A DNA stretch of 64,000 nucleotides from Bugula neritina. Its lineage: Eukaryota > Bryozoa > Gymnolaemata > Cheilostomatida > Bugulidae. The stretch is from the NCBI GenBank assembly GCA_964035545.1, contig CAXIUT010000183.1, positions 1,116,001 through 1,180,000 of the forward strand. Direction: 5' to 3'. A program made the translations under genes and the position numbers. This document shows positions 45,449 through 61,468 of the stretch, piece by piece. Under the pieces are notes generated by a model, which made no database searches, was not told where the DNA came from, and was given only the letters and a program-made list of their open reading frames with translations. Each line of letters begins with the position of its first letter. Position 1 is the stretch's first letter.

Positions 45449-48400
45449 CGAAATATATGGTAAACTACTAAAATATACTGTAACACATTGAAAAATACTG
45501 CAACATACTGAAATATACTGCGACACCTAGCAATATACTGTAACATACTGAAATATGCTCTAGCACACTGAAATACAATGCAACTTACTGAAATATACTG
45601 CAACATACTGAAATACACTGCAACATCCTACAATATGCTGAAATACACAGTAACATATTGAAATACACTGCAACACTTTGAAATATACTGCAACATACCG
45701 AAATATATGGTAAACTACTGCAACATACTACAACATACTGAAATACACTGCAACACATTGAAATATACTGCGACATACCTAAATATACGGTAATATACTG
45801 AAATATACTGCAAAACATTGAAAAACACTGCAACATACTGAAATATACTGTAACACATCGAAATATACTGCAACATACTGAAATACACTGCAACATCCTA
45901 CAATATGCTGAAATACACAGTAACATATTGAAATACACTGCAACACTTTGAAATATACTGCAACATACCGAAGTATATGGTAAACTACTGCAACATACTA
46001 CAACATACTGAAATACACTGCAACACATTGAAATATACTGCGACATACCTAAATATACGGTAATATACTGAAATATACTGTAACACATTGAAAAATACTG
46101 CAACATACTGAAATATACTGTAACACACCGAAATATACTGCAACATACTGAAATACACTGTAACATACTGAAATACACTGCTACATACTGAAATATACTG
46201 CAACATACTGCAACATACTGAAATACACAGTAACATACTGAAATAAACTGCAACATACTACAACATATTGAAATACACTGCAACACATTGAAATATACTG
46301 CAACATACCTAAATATACGGTAATATACTGAAATTCACTGTAACGCATTGCAAAATACTGCAACATACTGAAATTCACTGCGACACACTGAAATACGCTG
46401 CAAAATACTACAACATACTGAAATAAACTGTAACATGTTGAAATACACTGCAACACATTGAAAAATACTGCAACATACTGAAATATACTGTAACACACTG
46501 AAATATACTGCAACATACTGAAATACACTGTAACATACTGAAATATACTGCAACATACTGAAATACACTGCTACATACTGAAATATACCGCAACATACTG
46601 CAACATACTGCAATACACTGTAAAATACTGAAATACACTGCAACATACTACTACAACATATTGAAATACACTGCAACACATTGAAATACACTGCAACTTA
46701 CCGAATATATGGTAAACTACTGAAATATACTGTAACGCATTGAAAAGTACTGCAACATACTGAAATATACTGTAACACACTGAAATATACTGCAACATAC
46801 TGAAATACACTGTAACATACTGAAATATACTGCAACATACTGAAATACACTGCTACATACTGAAATATACTGCAACGTACTGCAACATACTGCAGCATAC
46901 TGAAATACACTGTAACATACTGAAATACACTGCAACATACTACCACATATTGAAATACACTGCAACACTTTGAAATGTACTGCAACATACCGAAATATAT
47001 GGTAAACTACTAAAATATACTGTAACACATTGAAAAATACTGCAACATACTGAAATATACTGCGACACCTAGCAATATACTGTAACATACTGAAATATGC
47101 TCTAGCACACTGAAATACAATGCAACTTACTGAAATATACTGCAACATACTGAAATACACTGCAACATCCTACAATATGCTGAAATACACAGTAACATAT
47201 TGAAATACACTGCAACACTTTGAAATATACTGCAACATACCGAAATATATGGTAAACTACTGCAACATACTACAACATACTGAAATACACTGCAACACAT
47301 TGAAATATACTGCGACATACCTGAATATACGGTAATATACTGAAATATACTGTAACACATTGAAAAATACTGCAACATACTGAAATATACTGTAACACAC
47401 CGAAATATACTGCAACATACTGAAATACACTGTAACATACTGAAATACACTGCTACATACTGAAATATACTGCAACATACTGCAACATACTGAAATACAC
47501 AGTAACATACTGAAATAAACTGCAACATACTACAACATATTGAAATACACTGCAACACATTGAAATATACTGCAACATACCTAAATATACGGTAATATAC
47601 TGAAATTCACTGTAACGCATTGCAAAATACTGCAACATACTGAAATTCACTGCGACACACTGAAATACGCTGCAAAATACTACAACATACTGAAATAAAC
47701 TGTAACATGTTGAAATACACTGCAACACATTGAAAAATACTGCAACATACTGAAATATACTGTAACACACTGAAATATACTGCAACATACTGAAATACAC
47801 TGTAACATACTGAAATATACTGCAACATACTGAAATACACTGCTTCATACTGAAATATACTGCAACATACTGCAACATACTGCAATACACTGTAAAATAC
47901 TGAAATACACTGCAACATACTACAACATATTGAAATACACTGCAACACATTGAAATACACTGCAACTTATCGAATATATGGAAAACTACTGAAATATACT
48001 GTAACGCATTGAAAAAGACTGCAACATACTGAAATATATTGCGACACATTGCAATATACTGTAACATACTGAAATATGCTCTAGCACACTGAAATATACT
48101 GCAATTCGCTGAAATATACTGCAACATACTGAAATACACCGCAACATCCTACAACATACTAAAATACACTGTAACATTTCGAAATACACTGCAACACAAT
48201 GAATTATACTGCAACATAACGAAATATATGGTAAACTACTGAAATATATTTTAACAAATTGAAAAATACTGCAACATACTGAAATATACTGTAACACACT
48301 GAAGTATACTGCAACATACTGAAATACACTGTAACATACTGAAATATACTGCAACATACTGAAATACACTGCTACATACTGAAATATACTGCAACGTACT

Positions 48401-48512
48401 GCAACATACTGCAGCATACTGAAATACACTGTAACATACTGAAATACACTGCAACATACTACCACATATTGAAATACACTGCAACACATTGAAATGTACT
48501 GCAACATACCGA
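44373..48512 (+). repeat. 4140-bp HOR, copy 2
   Basis: This repeats copy 1 at a shift of 4140. The only difference found is the R box at 47321, which reads ctgaatatac (g at 47323) where every other copy has ctaaatatac. The same substitution occurs in the R box at 5428, far to the left. Confidence 0.93.
45621..46160 (+). repeat. 270-bp tandem duplication (copy 2 of 5)
   Basis: Halves at 45621-45890 and 45891-46160 carry the same five differences as at 41481. Confidence 0.9.
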
Positions 48513-49588
48513 AATATATGGAAAACTACTGAAATATACTGTAACGCATTGAAAAAGACTGCAACATACTGAAATATATTGCGACACATTGCAATATACT
48601 GTAATATACTGAAAAATGCTGTATCACACTGAAATATACTGCAATTCGCTGAAATATACTGCAACATACTGAAATACACCGCAACATCCTACAACATACT
48701 AAAATACACTGTAACATTTCGAAATACACTGCAACACATTGAATTATACTGCAACATAACGAAATATATGGTAAACTACTGAAATATATTTTAACAAATT
48801 GAAAAATACTGCAACATACTGAAATATACTGTAACACACTGAAGTATACTGCAACATACTGAAATACACTGTAACATACTGAAATATACTGCAACATACT
48901 GAAATACACTGCTACATACTGAAATATACTGCAACGTACTGCAACATACTGCAGCATACTGAAATACACTGTAACATACTGAAATACACTGCAACATACT
49001 ACCACATATTGAAATACACTGCAACACATTGAAATGTACTGCAACATACCGAAATATATGGAAAACTACTGAAATATACTGTAACGCATTGAAAAAGACT
49101 GCAACATACTGAAATATATTGCGACACATTGCAATATACTGTAATATACTGAAAAATGCTGTATCACACTGAAATATACTGCAATTCGCTGAAATATACT
49201 GCAACATACTGAAATACACCGCAACATCCTACAACATACTAAAATACACTGTAACATTTCGAAATACACTGCAACACATTGAATTATACTGCAACATAAC
49301 GAAATATATGGTAAACTACTGAAATATATTTTAACAAATTGAAAAATACTGCAACATACTGAATATACTGTAACACACTGAAGTATACTGCAACATACTG
49401 AAATACACTGTAACATACTGAAATATACTGCAACATACTGAAATACACTGCTACATACTGAAATATACTGCAACGTACTGCAACATACTGCAGCATACTG
49501 AAATACACTGTAACATACTGAAATACACTGCAACATACTACCACATATTGAAATACACTGCAACACATTGAAATGTACTGCAACATAC
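47971..49588 (+). repeat. 540-bp module, three tandem copies (second set)
   Basis: Copies at 47971, 48511 and 49050 (approximate starts) keep the same order of variants as the set at 43831, so the triplet was copied as part of the 4140-bp unit and not amplified separately here. Confidence 0.9.
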
Positions 49589-52500
49589 CGAAATATATGG
49601 TAAACTACTAAAATATACTGTAACACATTGAAAAATACTGCAACATACTGAAATATACTGCGACACCTAGCAATATACTGTAACATACTGAAATATGCTC
49701 TAGCACACTGAAATACAATGCAACTTACTGAAATATACTGCAACATACTGAAATACACTGCAACATCCTACAATATGCTGAAATACACAGTAACATATTG
49801 AAATACACTGCAACACTTTGAAATATACTGCAACATACCGAAATATATGGTAAACTACTGCAACATACTACAACATACTGAAATACACTGCAACACATTG
49901 AAATATACTGCGACATACCTAAATATACGGTAATATACTGAAATATACTGCAAAACATTGAAAAACACTGCAACATACTGAAATATACTGTAACACATCG
50001 AAATATACTGCAACATACTGAAATACACTGCAACATCCTACAATATGCTGAAATACACAGTAACATATTGAAATACACTGCAACACTTTGAAATATACTG
50101 CAACATACCGAAGTATATGGTAAACTACTGCAACATACTACAACATACTGAAATACACTGCAACACATTGAAATATACTGCGACATACCTAAATATACGG
50201 TAATATACTGAAATATACTGTAACACATTGAAAAATACTGCAACATACTGAAATATACTGTAACACACCGAAATATACTGCAACATACTGAAATACACTG
50301 TAACATACTGAAATACACTGCTACATACTGAAATATACTGCAACATACTGCAACATACTGAAATACACAGTAACATACTGAAATAAACTGCAACATACTA
50401 CAACATATTGAAATACACTGCAACACATTGAAATATACTGCAACATACCTAAATATACGGTAATATACTGAAATTCACTGTAACGCATTGCAAAATACTG
50501 CAACATACTGAAATTCACTGCGACACACTGAAATACGCTGCAAAATACTACAACATACTGAAATAAACTGTAACATGTTGAAATACACTGCAACACATTG
50601 AAAAATACTGCAACATACTGAAATATACTGTAACACACTGAAATATACTGCAACATACTGAAATACACTGTAACATACTGAAATATACTGCAACATACTG
50701 AAATACACTGCTACATACTGAAATATACCGCAACATACTGCAACATACTGCAATACACTGTAAAATACTGAAATACACTGCAACATACTACTACAACATA
50801 TTGAAATACACTGCAACACATTGAAATACACTGCAACTTACCGAATATATGGTAAACTACTGAAATATACTGTAACGCATTGAAAAGTACTGCAACATAC
50901 TGAAATATACTGTAACACACTGAAATATACTGCAACATACTGAAATACACTGTAACATACTGAAATATACTGCAACATACTGAAATACACTGCTACATAC
51001 TGAAATATACTGCAACGTACTGCAACATACTGCAGCATACTGAAATACACTGTAACATACTGAAATACACTGCAACATACTACCACATATTGAAATACAC
51101 TGCAACACTTTGAAATGTACTGCAACATACCGAAATATATGGTAAACTACTAAAATATACTGTAACACATTGAAAAATACTGCAACATACTGAAATATAC
51201 TGCGACACCTAGCAATATACTGTAACATACTGAAATATGCTCTAGCACACTGAAATACAATGCAACTTACTGAAATATACTGCAACATACTGAAATACAC
51301 TGCAACATCCTACAATATGCTGAAATACACAGTAACATATTGAAATACACTGCAACACTTTGAAATATACTGCAACATACCGAAATATATGGTAAACTAC
51401 TGCAACATACTACAACATACTGAAATACACTGCAACACATTGAAATATACTGCGACATACCTAAATATACGGTAATATACTGAAATATACTGTAACACAT
51501 TGAAAAATACTGCAACATACTGAAATATACTGTAACACACCGAAATATACTGCAACATACTGAAATACACTGTAACATACTGAAATACACTGCTACATAC
51601 TGAAATATACTGCAACATACTGCAACATACTGAAATACACAGTAACATACTGAAATAAACTGCAACATACTACAACATATTGAAATACACTGCAACACAT
51701 TGAAATATACTGCAACATACCTAAATATACGGTAATATACTGAAATTCACTGTAACGCATTGCAAAATACTGCAACATACTGAAATTCACTGCGACACAC
51801 TGAAATACGCTGCAAAATACTACAACATACTGAAATAAACTGTAACATGTTGAAATACACTGCAACACATTGAAAAATACTGCAACATACTGAAATATAC
51901 TGTAACACACTGAAATATACTGCAACATACTGAAATACACTGTAACATACTGAAATATACTGCAACATACTGAAATACACTGCTTCATACTGAAATATAC
52001 TGCAACATACTGCAACATACTGCAATACACTGTAAAATACTGAAATACACTGCAACATACTACAACATATTGAAATACACTGCAACACATTGAAATACAC
52101 TGCAACTTATCGAATATATGGAAAACTACTGAAATATACTGTAACGCATTGAAAAAGACTGCAACATACTGAAATATATTGCGACACATTGCAATATACT
52201 GTAACATACTGAAATATGCTCTAGCACACTGAAATATACTGCAATTCGCTGAAATATACTGCAACATACTGAAATACACCGCAACATCCTACAACATACT
52301 AAAATACACTGTAACATTTCGAAATACACTGCAACACAATGAATTATACTGCAACATAACGAAATATATGGTAAACTACTGAAATATATTTTAACAAATT
52401 GAAAAATACTGCAACATACTGAAATATACTGTAACACACTGAAGTATACTGCAACATACTGAAATACACTGTAACATACTGAAATATACTGCAACATACT

Positions 52501-52652
52501 GAAATACACTGCTACATACTGAAATATACTGCAACGTACTGCAACATACTGCAGCATACTGAAATACACTGTAACATACTGAAATACACTGCAACATACT
52601 ACCACATATTGAAATACACTGCAACACATTGAAATGTACTGCAACATACCGA
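48513..52652 (+). repeat. 4140-bp HOR, copy 3
   Basis: This repeats copies 1 and 2 at shifts of 8280 and 4140. I saw no difference from copy 1. R boxes of its units lie at 50189 (start of the 1272-bp unit) and 51461 (start of a 2868-bp unit). Confidence 0.93.
49761..50300 (+). repeat. 270-bp tandem duplication (copy 3 of 5)
   Basis: Halves at 49761-50030 and 50031-50300 carry the same five differences as at 41481. Confidence 0.9.
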
Positions 52653-53728
52653 AATATATGGAAAACTACTGAAATATACTGTAACGCATTGAAAAAGACT
52701 GCAACATACTGAAATATATTGCGACACATTGCAATATACTGTAATATACTGAAAAATGCTGTATCACACTGAAATATACTGCAATTCGCTGAAATATACT
52801 GCAACATACTGAAATACACCGCAACATCCTACAACATACTAAAATACACTGTAACATTTCGAAATACACTGCAACACATTGAATTATACTGCAACATAAC
52901 GAAATATATGGTAAACTACTGAAATATATTTTAACAAATTGAAAAATACTGCAACATACTGAAATATACTGTAACACACTGAAGTATACTGCAACATACT
53001 GAAATACACTGTAACATACTGAAATATACTGCAACATACTGAAATACACTGCTACATACTGAAATATACTGCAACGTACTGCAACATACTGCAGCATACT
53101 GAAATACACTGTAACATACTGAAATACACTGCAACATACTACCACATATTGAAATACACTGCAACACATTGAAATGTACTGCAACATACCGAAATATATG
53201 GAAAACTACTGAAATATACTGTAACGCATTGAAAAAGACTGCAACATACTGAAATATATTGCGACACATTGCAATATACTGTAATATACTGAAAAATGCT
53301 GTATCACACTGAAATATACTGCAATTCGCTGAAATATACTGCAACATACTGAAATACACCGCAACATCCTACAACATACTAAAATACACTGTAACATTTC
53401 GAAATACACTGCAACACATTGAATTATACTGCAACATAACGAAATATATGGTAAACTACTGAAATATATTTTAACAAATTGAAAAATACTGCAACATACT
53501 GAATATACTGTAACACACTGAAGTATACTGCAACATACTGAAATACACTGTAACATACTGAAATATACTGCAACATACTGAAATACACTGCTACATACTG
53601 AAATATACTGCAACGTACTGCAACATACTGCAGCATACTGAAATACACTGTAACATACTGAAATACACTGCAACATACTACCACATATTGAAATACACTG
53701 CAACACATTGAAATGTACTGCAACATAC
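52111..53728 (+). repeat. 540-bp module, three tandem copies (third set)
   Basis: The variant order matches the earlier sets (gctctagcac copy, plain copy, copy with the one-base gap at about 53503). Confidence 0.9.
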
Positions 53729-56700
53729 CGAAATATATGGTAAACTACTAAAATATACTGTAACACATTGAAAAATACTGCAACATACTGAAATATACTG
53801 CGACACCTAGCAATATACTGTAACATACTGAAATATGCTCTAGCACACTGAAATACAATGCAACTTACTGAAATATACTGCAACATACTGAAATACACTG
53901 CAACATCCTACAATATGCTGAAATACACAGTAACATATTGAAATACACTGCAACACTTTGAAATATACTGCAACATACCGAAATATATGGTAAACTACTG
54001 CAACATACTACAACATACTGAAATACACTGCAACACATTGAAATATACTGCGACATACCTAAATATACGGTAATATACTGAAATATACTGCAAAACATTG
54101 AAAAACACTGCAACATACTGAAATATACTGTAACACATCGAAATATACTGCAACATACTGAAATACACTGCAACATCCTACAATATGCTGAAATACACAG
54201 TAACATATTGAAATACACTGCAACACTTTGAAATATACTGCAACATACCGAAGTATATGGTAAACTACTGCAACATACTACAACATACTGAAATACACTG
54301 CAACACATTGAAATATACTGCGACATACCTAAATATACGGTAATATACTGAAATATACTGTAACACATTGAAAAATACTGCAACATACTGAAATATACTG
54401 TAACACACCGAAATATACTGCAACATACTGAAATACACTGTAACATACTGAAATACACTGCTACATACTGAAATATACTGCAACATACTGCAACATACTG
54501 AAATACACAGTAACATACTGAAATAAACTGCAACATACTACAACATATTGAAATACACTGCAACACATTGAAATATACTGCAACATACCTAAATATACGG
54601 TAATATACTGAAATTCACTGTAACGCATTGCAAAATACTGCAACATACTGAAATTCACTGCGACACACTGAAATACGCTGCAAAATACTACAACATACTG
54701 AAATAAACTGTAACATGTTGAAATACACTGCAACACATTGAAAAATACTGCAACATACTGAAATATACTGTAACACACTGAAATATACTGCAACATACTG
54801 AAATACACTGTAACATACTGAAATATACTGCAACATACTGAAATACACTGCTACATACTGAAATATACCGCAACATACTGCAACATACTGCAATACACTG
54901 TAAAATACTGAAATACACTGCAACATACTACTACAACATATTGAAATACACTGCAACACATTGAAATACACTGCAACTTACCGAATATATGGTAAACTAC
55001 TGAAATATACTGTAACGCATTGAAAAGTACTGCAACATACTGAAATATACTGTAACACACTGAAATATACTGCAACATACTGAAATACACTGTAACATAC
55101 TGAAATATACTGCAACATACTGAAATACACTGCTACATACTGAAATATACTGCAACGTACTGCAACATACTGCAGCATACTGAAATACACTGTAACATAC
55201 TGAAATACACTGCAACATACTACCACATATTGAAATACACTGCAACACTTTGAAATGTACTGCAACATACCGAAATATATGGTAAACTACTAAAATATAC
55301 TGTAACACATTGAAAAATACTGCAACATACTGAAATATACTGCGACACCTAGCAATATACTGTAACATACTGAAATATGCTCTAGCACACTGAAATACAA
55401 TGCAACTTACTGAAATATACTGCAACATACTGAAATACACTGCAACATCCTACAATATGCTGAAATACACAGTAACATATTGAAATACACTGCAACACTT
55501 TGAAATATACTGCAACATACCGAAATATATGGTAAACTACTGCAACATACTACAACATACTGAAATACACTGCAACACATTGAAATATACTGCGACATAC
55601 CTAAATATACGGTAATATACTGAAATATACTGTAACACATTGAAAAATACTGCAACATACTGAAATATACTGTAACACACCGAAATATACTGCAACATAC
55701 TGAAATACACTGTAACATACTGAAATACACTGCTACATACTGAAATATACTGCAACATACTGCAACATACTGAAATACACAGTAACATACTGAAATAAAC
55801 TGCAACATACTACAACATATTGAAATACACTGCAACACATTGAAATATACTGCAACATACCTAAATATACGGTAATATACTGAAATTCACTGTAACGCAT
55901 TGCAAAATACTGCAACATACTGAAATTCACTGCGACACACTGAAATACGCTGCAAAATACTACAACATACTGAAATAAACTGTAACATGTTGAAATACAC
56001 TGCAACACATTGAAAAATACTGCAACATACTGAAATATACTGTAACACACTGAAATATACTGCAACATACTGAAATACACTGTAACATACTGAAATATAC
56101 TGCAACATACTGAAATACACTGCTTCATACTGAAATATACTGCAACATACTGCAACATACTGCAATACACTGTAAAATACTGAAATACACTGCAACATAC
56201 TACAACATATTGAAATACACTGCAACACATTGAAATACACTGCAACTTATCGAATATATGGAAAACTACTGAAATATACTGTAACGCATTGAAAAAGACT
56301 GCAACATACTGAAATATATTGCGACACATTGCAATATACTGTAACATACTGAAATATGCTCTAGCACACTGAAATATACTGCAATTCGCTGAAATATACT
56401 GCAACATACTGAAATACACCGCAACATCCTACAACATACTAAAATACACTGTAACATTTCGAAATACACTGCAACACAATGAATTATACTGCAACATAAC
56501 GAAATATATGGTAAACTACTGAAATATATTTTAACAAATTGAAAAATACTGCAACATACTGAAATATACTGTAACACACTGAAGTATACTGCAACATACT
56601 GAAATACACTGTAACATACTGAAATATACTGCAACATACTGAAATACACTGCTACATACTGAAATATACTGCAACGTACTGCAACATACTGCAGCATACT

Positions 56701-56792
56701 GAAATACACTGTAACATACTGAAATACACTGCAACATACTACCACATATTGAAATACACTGCAACACATTGAAATGTACTGCAACATACCGA
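52653..56792 (+). repeat. 4140-bp HOR, copy 4
   Basis: No difference from copies 1 and 3 was seen. R boxes lie at 54329 and 55601; the 3-bp insertion is at about 54930 and the gaatatactg gap at about 53503. Confidence 0.93.
53901..54440 (+). repeat. 270-bp tandem duplication (copy 4 of 5)
   Basis: Halves at 53901-54170 and 54171-54440 carry the same five differences as at 41481. Confidence 0.9.
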
Positions 56793-57868
56793 AATATATG
56801 GAAAACTACTGAAATATACTGTAACGCATTGAAAAAGACTGCAACATACTGAAATATATTGCGACACATTGCAATATACTGTAATATACTGAAAAATGCT
56901 GTATCACACTGAAATATACTGCAATTCGCTGAAATATACTGCAACATACTGAAATACACCGCAACATCCTACAACATACTAAAATACACTGTAACATTTC
57001 GAAATACACTGCAACACATTGAATTATACTGCAACATAACGAAATATATGGTAAACTACTGAAATATATTTTAACAAATTGAAAAATACTGCAACATACT
57101 GAAATATACTGTAACACACTGAAGTATACTGCAACATACTGAAATACACTGTAACATACTGAAATATACTGCAACATACTGAAATACACTGCTACATACT
57201 GAAATATACTGCAACGTACTGCAACATACTGCAGCATACTGAAATACACTGTAACATACTGAAATACACTGCAACATACTACCACATATTGAAATACACT
57301 GCAACACATTGAAATGTACTGCAACATACCGAAATATATGGAAAACTACTGAAATATACTGTAACGCATTGAAAAAGACTGCAACATACTGAAATATATT
57401 GCGACACATTGCAATATACTGTAATATACTGAAAAATGCTGTATCACACTGAAATATACTGCAATTCGCTGAAATATACTGCAACATACTGAAATACACC
57501 GCAACATCCTACAACATACTAAAATACACTGTAACATTTCGAAATACACTGCAACACATTGAATTATACTGCAACATAACGAAATATATGGTAAACTACT
57601 GAAATATATTTTAACAAATTGAAAAATACTGCAACATACTGAATATACTGTAACACACTGAAGTATACTGCAACATACTGAAATACACTGTAACATACTG
57701 AAATATACTGCAACATACTGAAATACACTGCTACATACTGAAATATACTGCAACGTACTGCAACATACTGCAGCATACTGAAATACACTGTAACATACTG
57801 AAATACACTGCAACATACTACCACATATTGAAATACACTGCAACACATTGAAATGTACTGCAACATAC
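56251..57868 (+). repeat. 540-bp module, three tandem copies (fourth set)
   Basis: The variant order matches the earlier sets; the one-base gap is at about 57643. This is the last triplet before the module falls back to two copies. Confidence 0.9.
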
Positions 57869-60800
57869 CGAAATATATGGTAAACTACTAAAATATACTG
57901 TAACACATTGAAAAATACTGCAACATACTGAAATATACTGCGACACCTAGCAATATACTGTAACATACTGAAATATGCTCTAGCACACTGAAATACAATG
58001 CAACTTACTGAAATATACTGCAACATACTGAAATACACTGCAACATCCTACAATATGCTGAAATACACAGTAACATATTGAAATACACTGCAACACTTTG
58101 AAATATACTGCAACATACCGAAATATATGGTAAACTACTGCAACATACTACAACATACTGAAATACACTGCAACACATTGAAATATACTGCGACATACCT
58201 AAATATACGGTAATATACTGAAATATACTGCAAAACATTGAAAAACACTGCAACATACTGAAATATACTGTAACACATCGAAATATACTGCAACATACTG
58301 AAATACACTGCAACATCCTACAATATGCTGAAATACACAGTAACATATTGAAATACACTGCAACACTTTGAAATATACTGCAACATACCGAAGTATATGG
58401 TAAACTACTGCAACATACTACAACATACTGAAATACACTGCAACACATTGAAATATACTGCGACATACCTAAATATACGGTAATATACTGAAATATACTG
58501 TAACACATTGAAAAATACTGCAACATACTGAAATATACTGTAACACACCGAAATATACTGCAACATACTGAAATACACTGTAACATACTGAAATACACTG
58601 CTACATACTGAAATATACTGCAACATACTGCAACATACTGAAATACACAGTAACATACTGAAATAAACTGCAACATACTACAACATATTGAAATACACTG
58701 CAACACATTGAAATATACTGCAACATACCTAAATATACGGTAATATACTGAAATTCACTGTAACGCATTGCAAAATACTGCAACATACTGAAATTCACTG
58801 CGACACACTGAAATACGCTGCAAAATACTACAACATACTGAAATAAACTGTAACATGTTGAAATACACTGCAACACATTGAAAAATACTGCAACATACTG
58901 AAATATACTGTAACACACTGAAATATACTGCAACATACTGAAATACACTGTAACATACTGAAATATACTGCAACATACTGAAATACACTGCTACATACTG
59001 AAATATACCGCAACATACTGCAACATACTGCAATACACTGTAAAATACTGAAATACACTGCAACATACTACTACAACATATTGAAATACACTGCAACACA
59101 TTGAAATACACTGCAACTTACCGAATATATGGTAAACTACTGAAATATACTGTAACGCATTGAAAAGTACTGCAACATACTGAAATATACTGTAACACAC
59201 TGAAATATACTGCAACATACTGAAATACACTGTAACATACTGAAATATACTGCAACATACTGAAATACACTGCTACATACTGAAATATACTGCAACGTAC
59301 TGCAACATACTGCAGCATACTGAAATACACTGTAACATACTGAAATACACTGCAACATACTACCACATATTGAAATACACTGCAACACTTTGAAATGTAC
59401 TGCAACATACCGAAATATATGGTAAACTACTAAAATATACTGTAACACATTGAAAAATACTGCAACATACTGAAATATACTGCGACACCTAGCAATATAC
59501 TGTAACATACTGAAATATGCTCTAGCACACTGAAATACAATGCAACTTACTGAAATATACTGCAACATACTGAAATACACTGCAACATCCTACAATATGC
59601 TGAAATACACAGTAACATATTGAAATACACTGCAACACTTTGAAATATACTGCAACATACCGAAATATATGGTAAACTACTGCAACATACTACAACATAC
59701 TGAAATACACTGCAACACATTGAAATATACTGCGACATACCTAAATATACGGTAATATACTGAAATATACTGTAACACATTGAAAAATACTGCAACATAC
59801 TGAAATATACTGTAACACACCGAAATATACTGCAACATACTGAAATACACTGTAACATACTGAAATACACTGCTACATACTGAAATATACTGCAACATAC
59901 TGCAACATACTGAAATACACAGTAACATACTGAAATAAACTGCAACATACTACAACATATTGAAATACACTGCAACACATTGAAATATACTGCAACATAC
60001 CTAAATATACGGTAATATACTGAAATTCACTGTAACGCATTGCAAAATACTGCAACATACTGAAATTCACTGCGACACACTGAAATACGCTGCAAAATAC
60101 TACAACATACTGAAATAAACTGTAACATGTTGAAATACACTGCAACACATTGAAAAATACTGCAACATACTGAAATATACTGTAACACACTGAAATATAC
60201 TGCAACATACTGAAATACACTGTAACATACTGAAATATACTGCAACATACTGAAATACACTGCTTCATACTGAAATATACTGCAACATACTGCAACATAC
60301 TGCAATACACTGTAAAATACTGAAATACACTGCAACATACTACAACATATTGAAATACACTGCAACACATTGAAATACACTGCAACTTATCGAATATATG
60401 GAAAACTACTGAAATATACTGTAACGCATTGAAAAAGACTGCAACATACTGAAATATATTGCGACACATTGCAATATACTGTAACATACTGAAATATGCT
60501 CTAGCACACTGAAATATACTGCAATTCGCTGAAATATACTGCAACATACTGAAATACACCGCAACATCCTACAACATACTAAAATACACTGTAACATTTC
60601 GAAATACACTGCAACACAATGAATTATACTGCAACATAACGAAATATATGGTAAACTACTGAAATATATTTTAACAAATTGAAAAATACTGCAACATACT
60701 GAAATATACTGTAACACACTGAAGTATACTGCAACATACTGAAATACACTGTAACATACTGAAATATACTGCAACATACTGAAATACACTGCTACATACT

Positions 60801-60932
60801 GAAATATACTGCAACGTACTGCAACATACTGCAGCATACTGAAATACACTGTAACATACTGAAATACACTGCAACATACTACCACATATTGAAATACACT
60901 GCAACACATTGAAATGTACTGCAACATACCGA
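56793..60932 (+). repeat. 4140-bp HOR, copy 5
   Basis: This is the last complete copy, with no difference seen from copies 1, 3 and 4. R boxes lie at 58469 and 59741. The register runs only another 311 bp before one 540-bp module is found missing. Confidence 0.92.
58041..58580 (+). repeat. 270-bp tandem duplication (copy 5 of 5)
   Basis: Halves at 58041-58310 and 58311-58580 carry the same five differences as at 41481. The equivalent place in the next unit (about 61640) has a single copy, of the second kind (cgaagtatatgg). Confidence 0.9.
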
Positions 60933-61468
60933 AATATATGGAAAACTACTGAAATATACTGTAACGCATTGAAAAAGACTGCAACATACTGAAATATATT
61001 GCGACACATTGCAATATACTGTAATATACTGAAAAATGCTGTATCACACTGAAATATACTGCAATTCGCTGAAATATACTGCAACATACTGAAATACACC
61101 GCAACATCCTACAACATACTAAAATACACTGTAACATTTCGAAATACACTGCAACACATTGAATTATACTGCAACATAACGAAATATATGGTAAACTACT
61201 GAAATATATTTTAACAAATTGAAAAATACTGCAACATACTGAATATACTGTAACACACTGAAGTATACTGCAACATACTGAAATACACTGTAACATACTG
61301 AAATATACTGCAACATACTGAAATACACTGCTACATACTGAAATATACTGCAACGTACTGCAACATACTGCAGCATACTGAAATACACTGTAACATACTG
61401 AAATACACTGCAACATACTACCACATATTGAAATACACTGCAACACATTGAAATGTACTGCAACATAC
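60391..61468 (+). repeat. 540-bp module, two tandem copies (U32)
   Basis: Copies lie at 60391-60929 and 60930-61468. The first is the gctctagcac type and the second the gapped type, so the plain middle copy of the triplet is the one missing. This loss of 540 bp ends the 4140-bp register. Confidence 0.9.

Larger units (their letters stand above)
40233..61243 (+). repeat. 4140-bp higher-order repeat array, 5.07 copies
   Basis: Each base from 40233 equals the base 4140 further on, until the register breaks at 61243 where gaaatatact becomes gaatatactg. 4140 is exactly 414 decamers: the inherited indels (-1, -1, +3, -1) cancel. Each period contains a 1272-bp unit and a 2868-bp unit, the latter with three 540-bp modules and a 270-bp duplication. 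Comparison of all copies, by line and by minus-strand translation in three frames, showed one difference (g at 47323). This is the most homogeneous part of the window. Confidence 0.95.
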
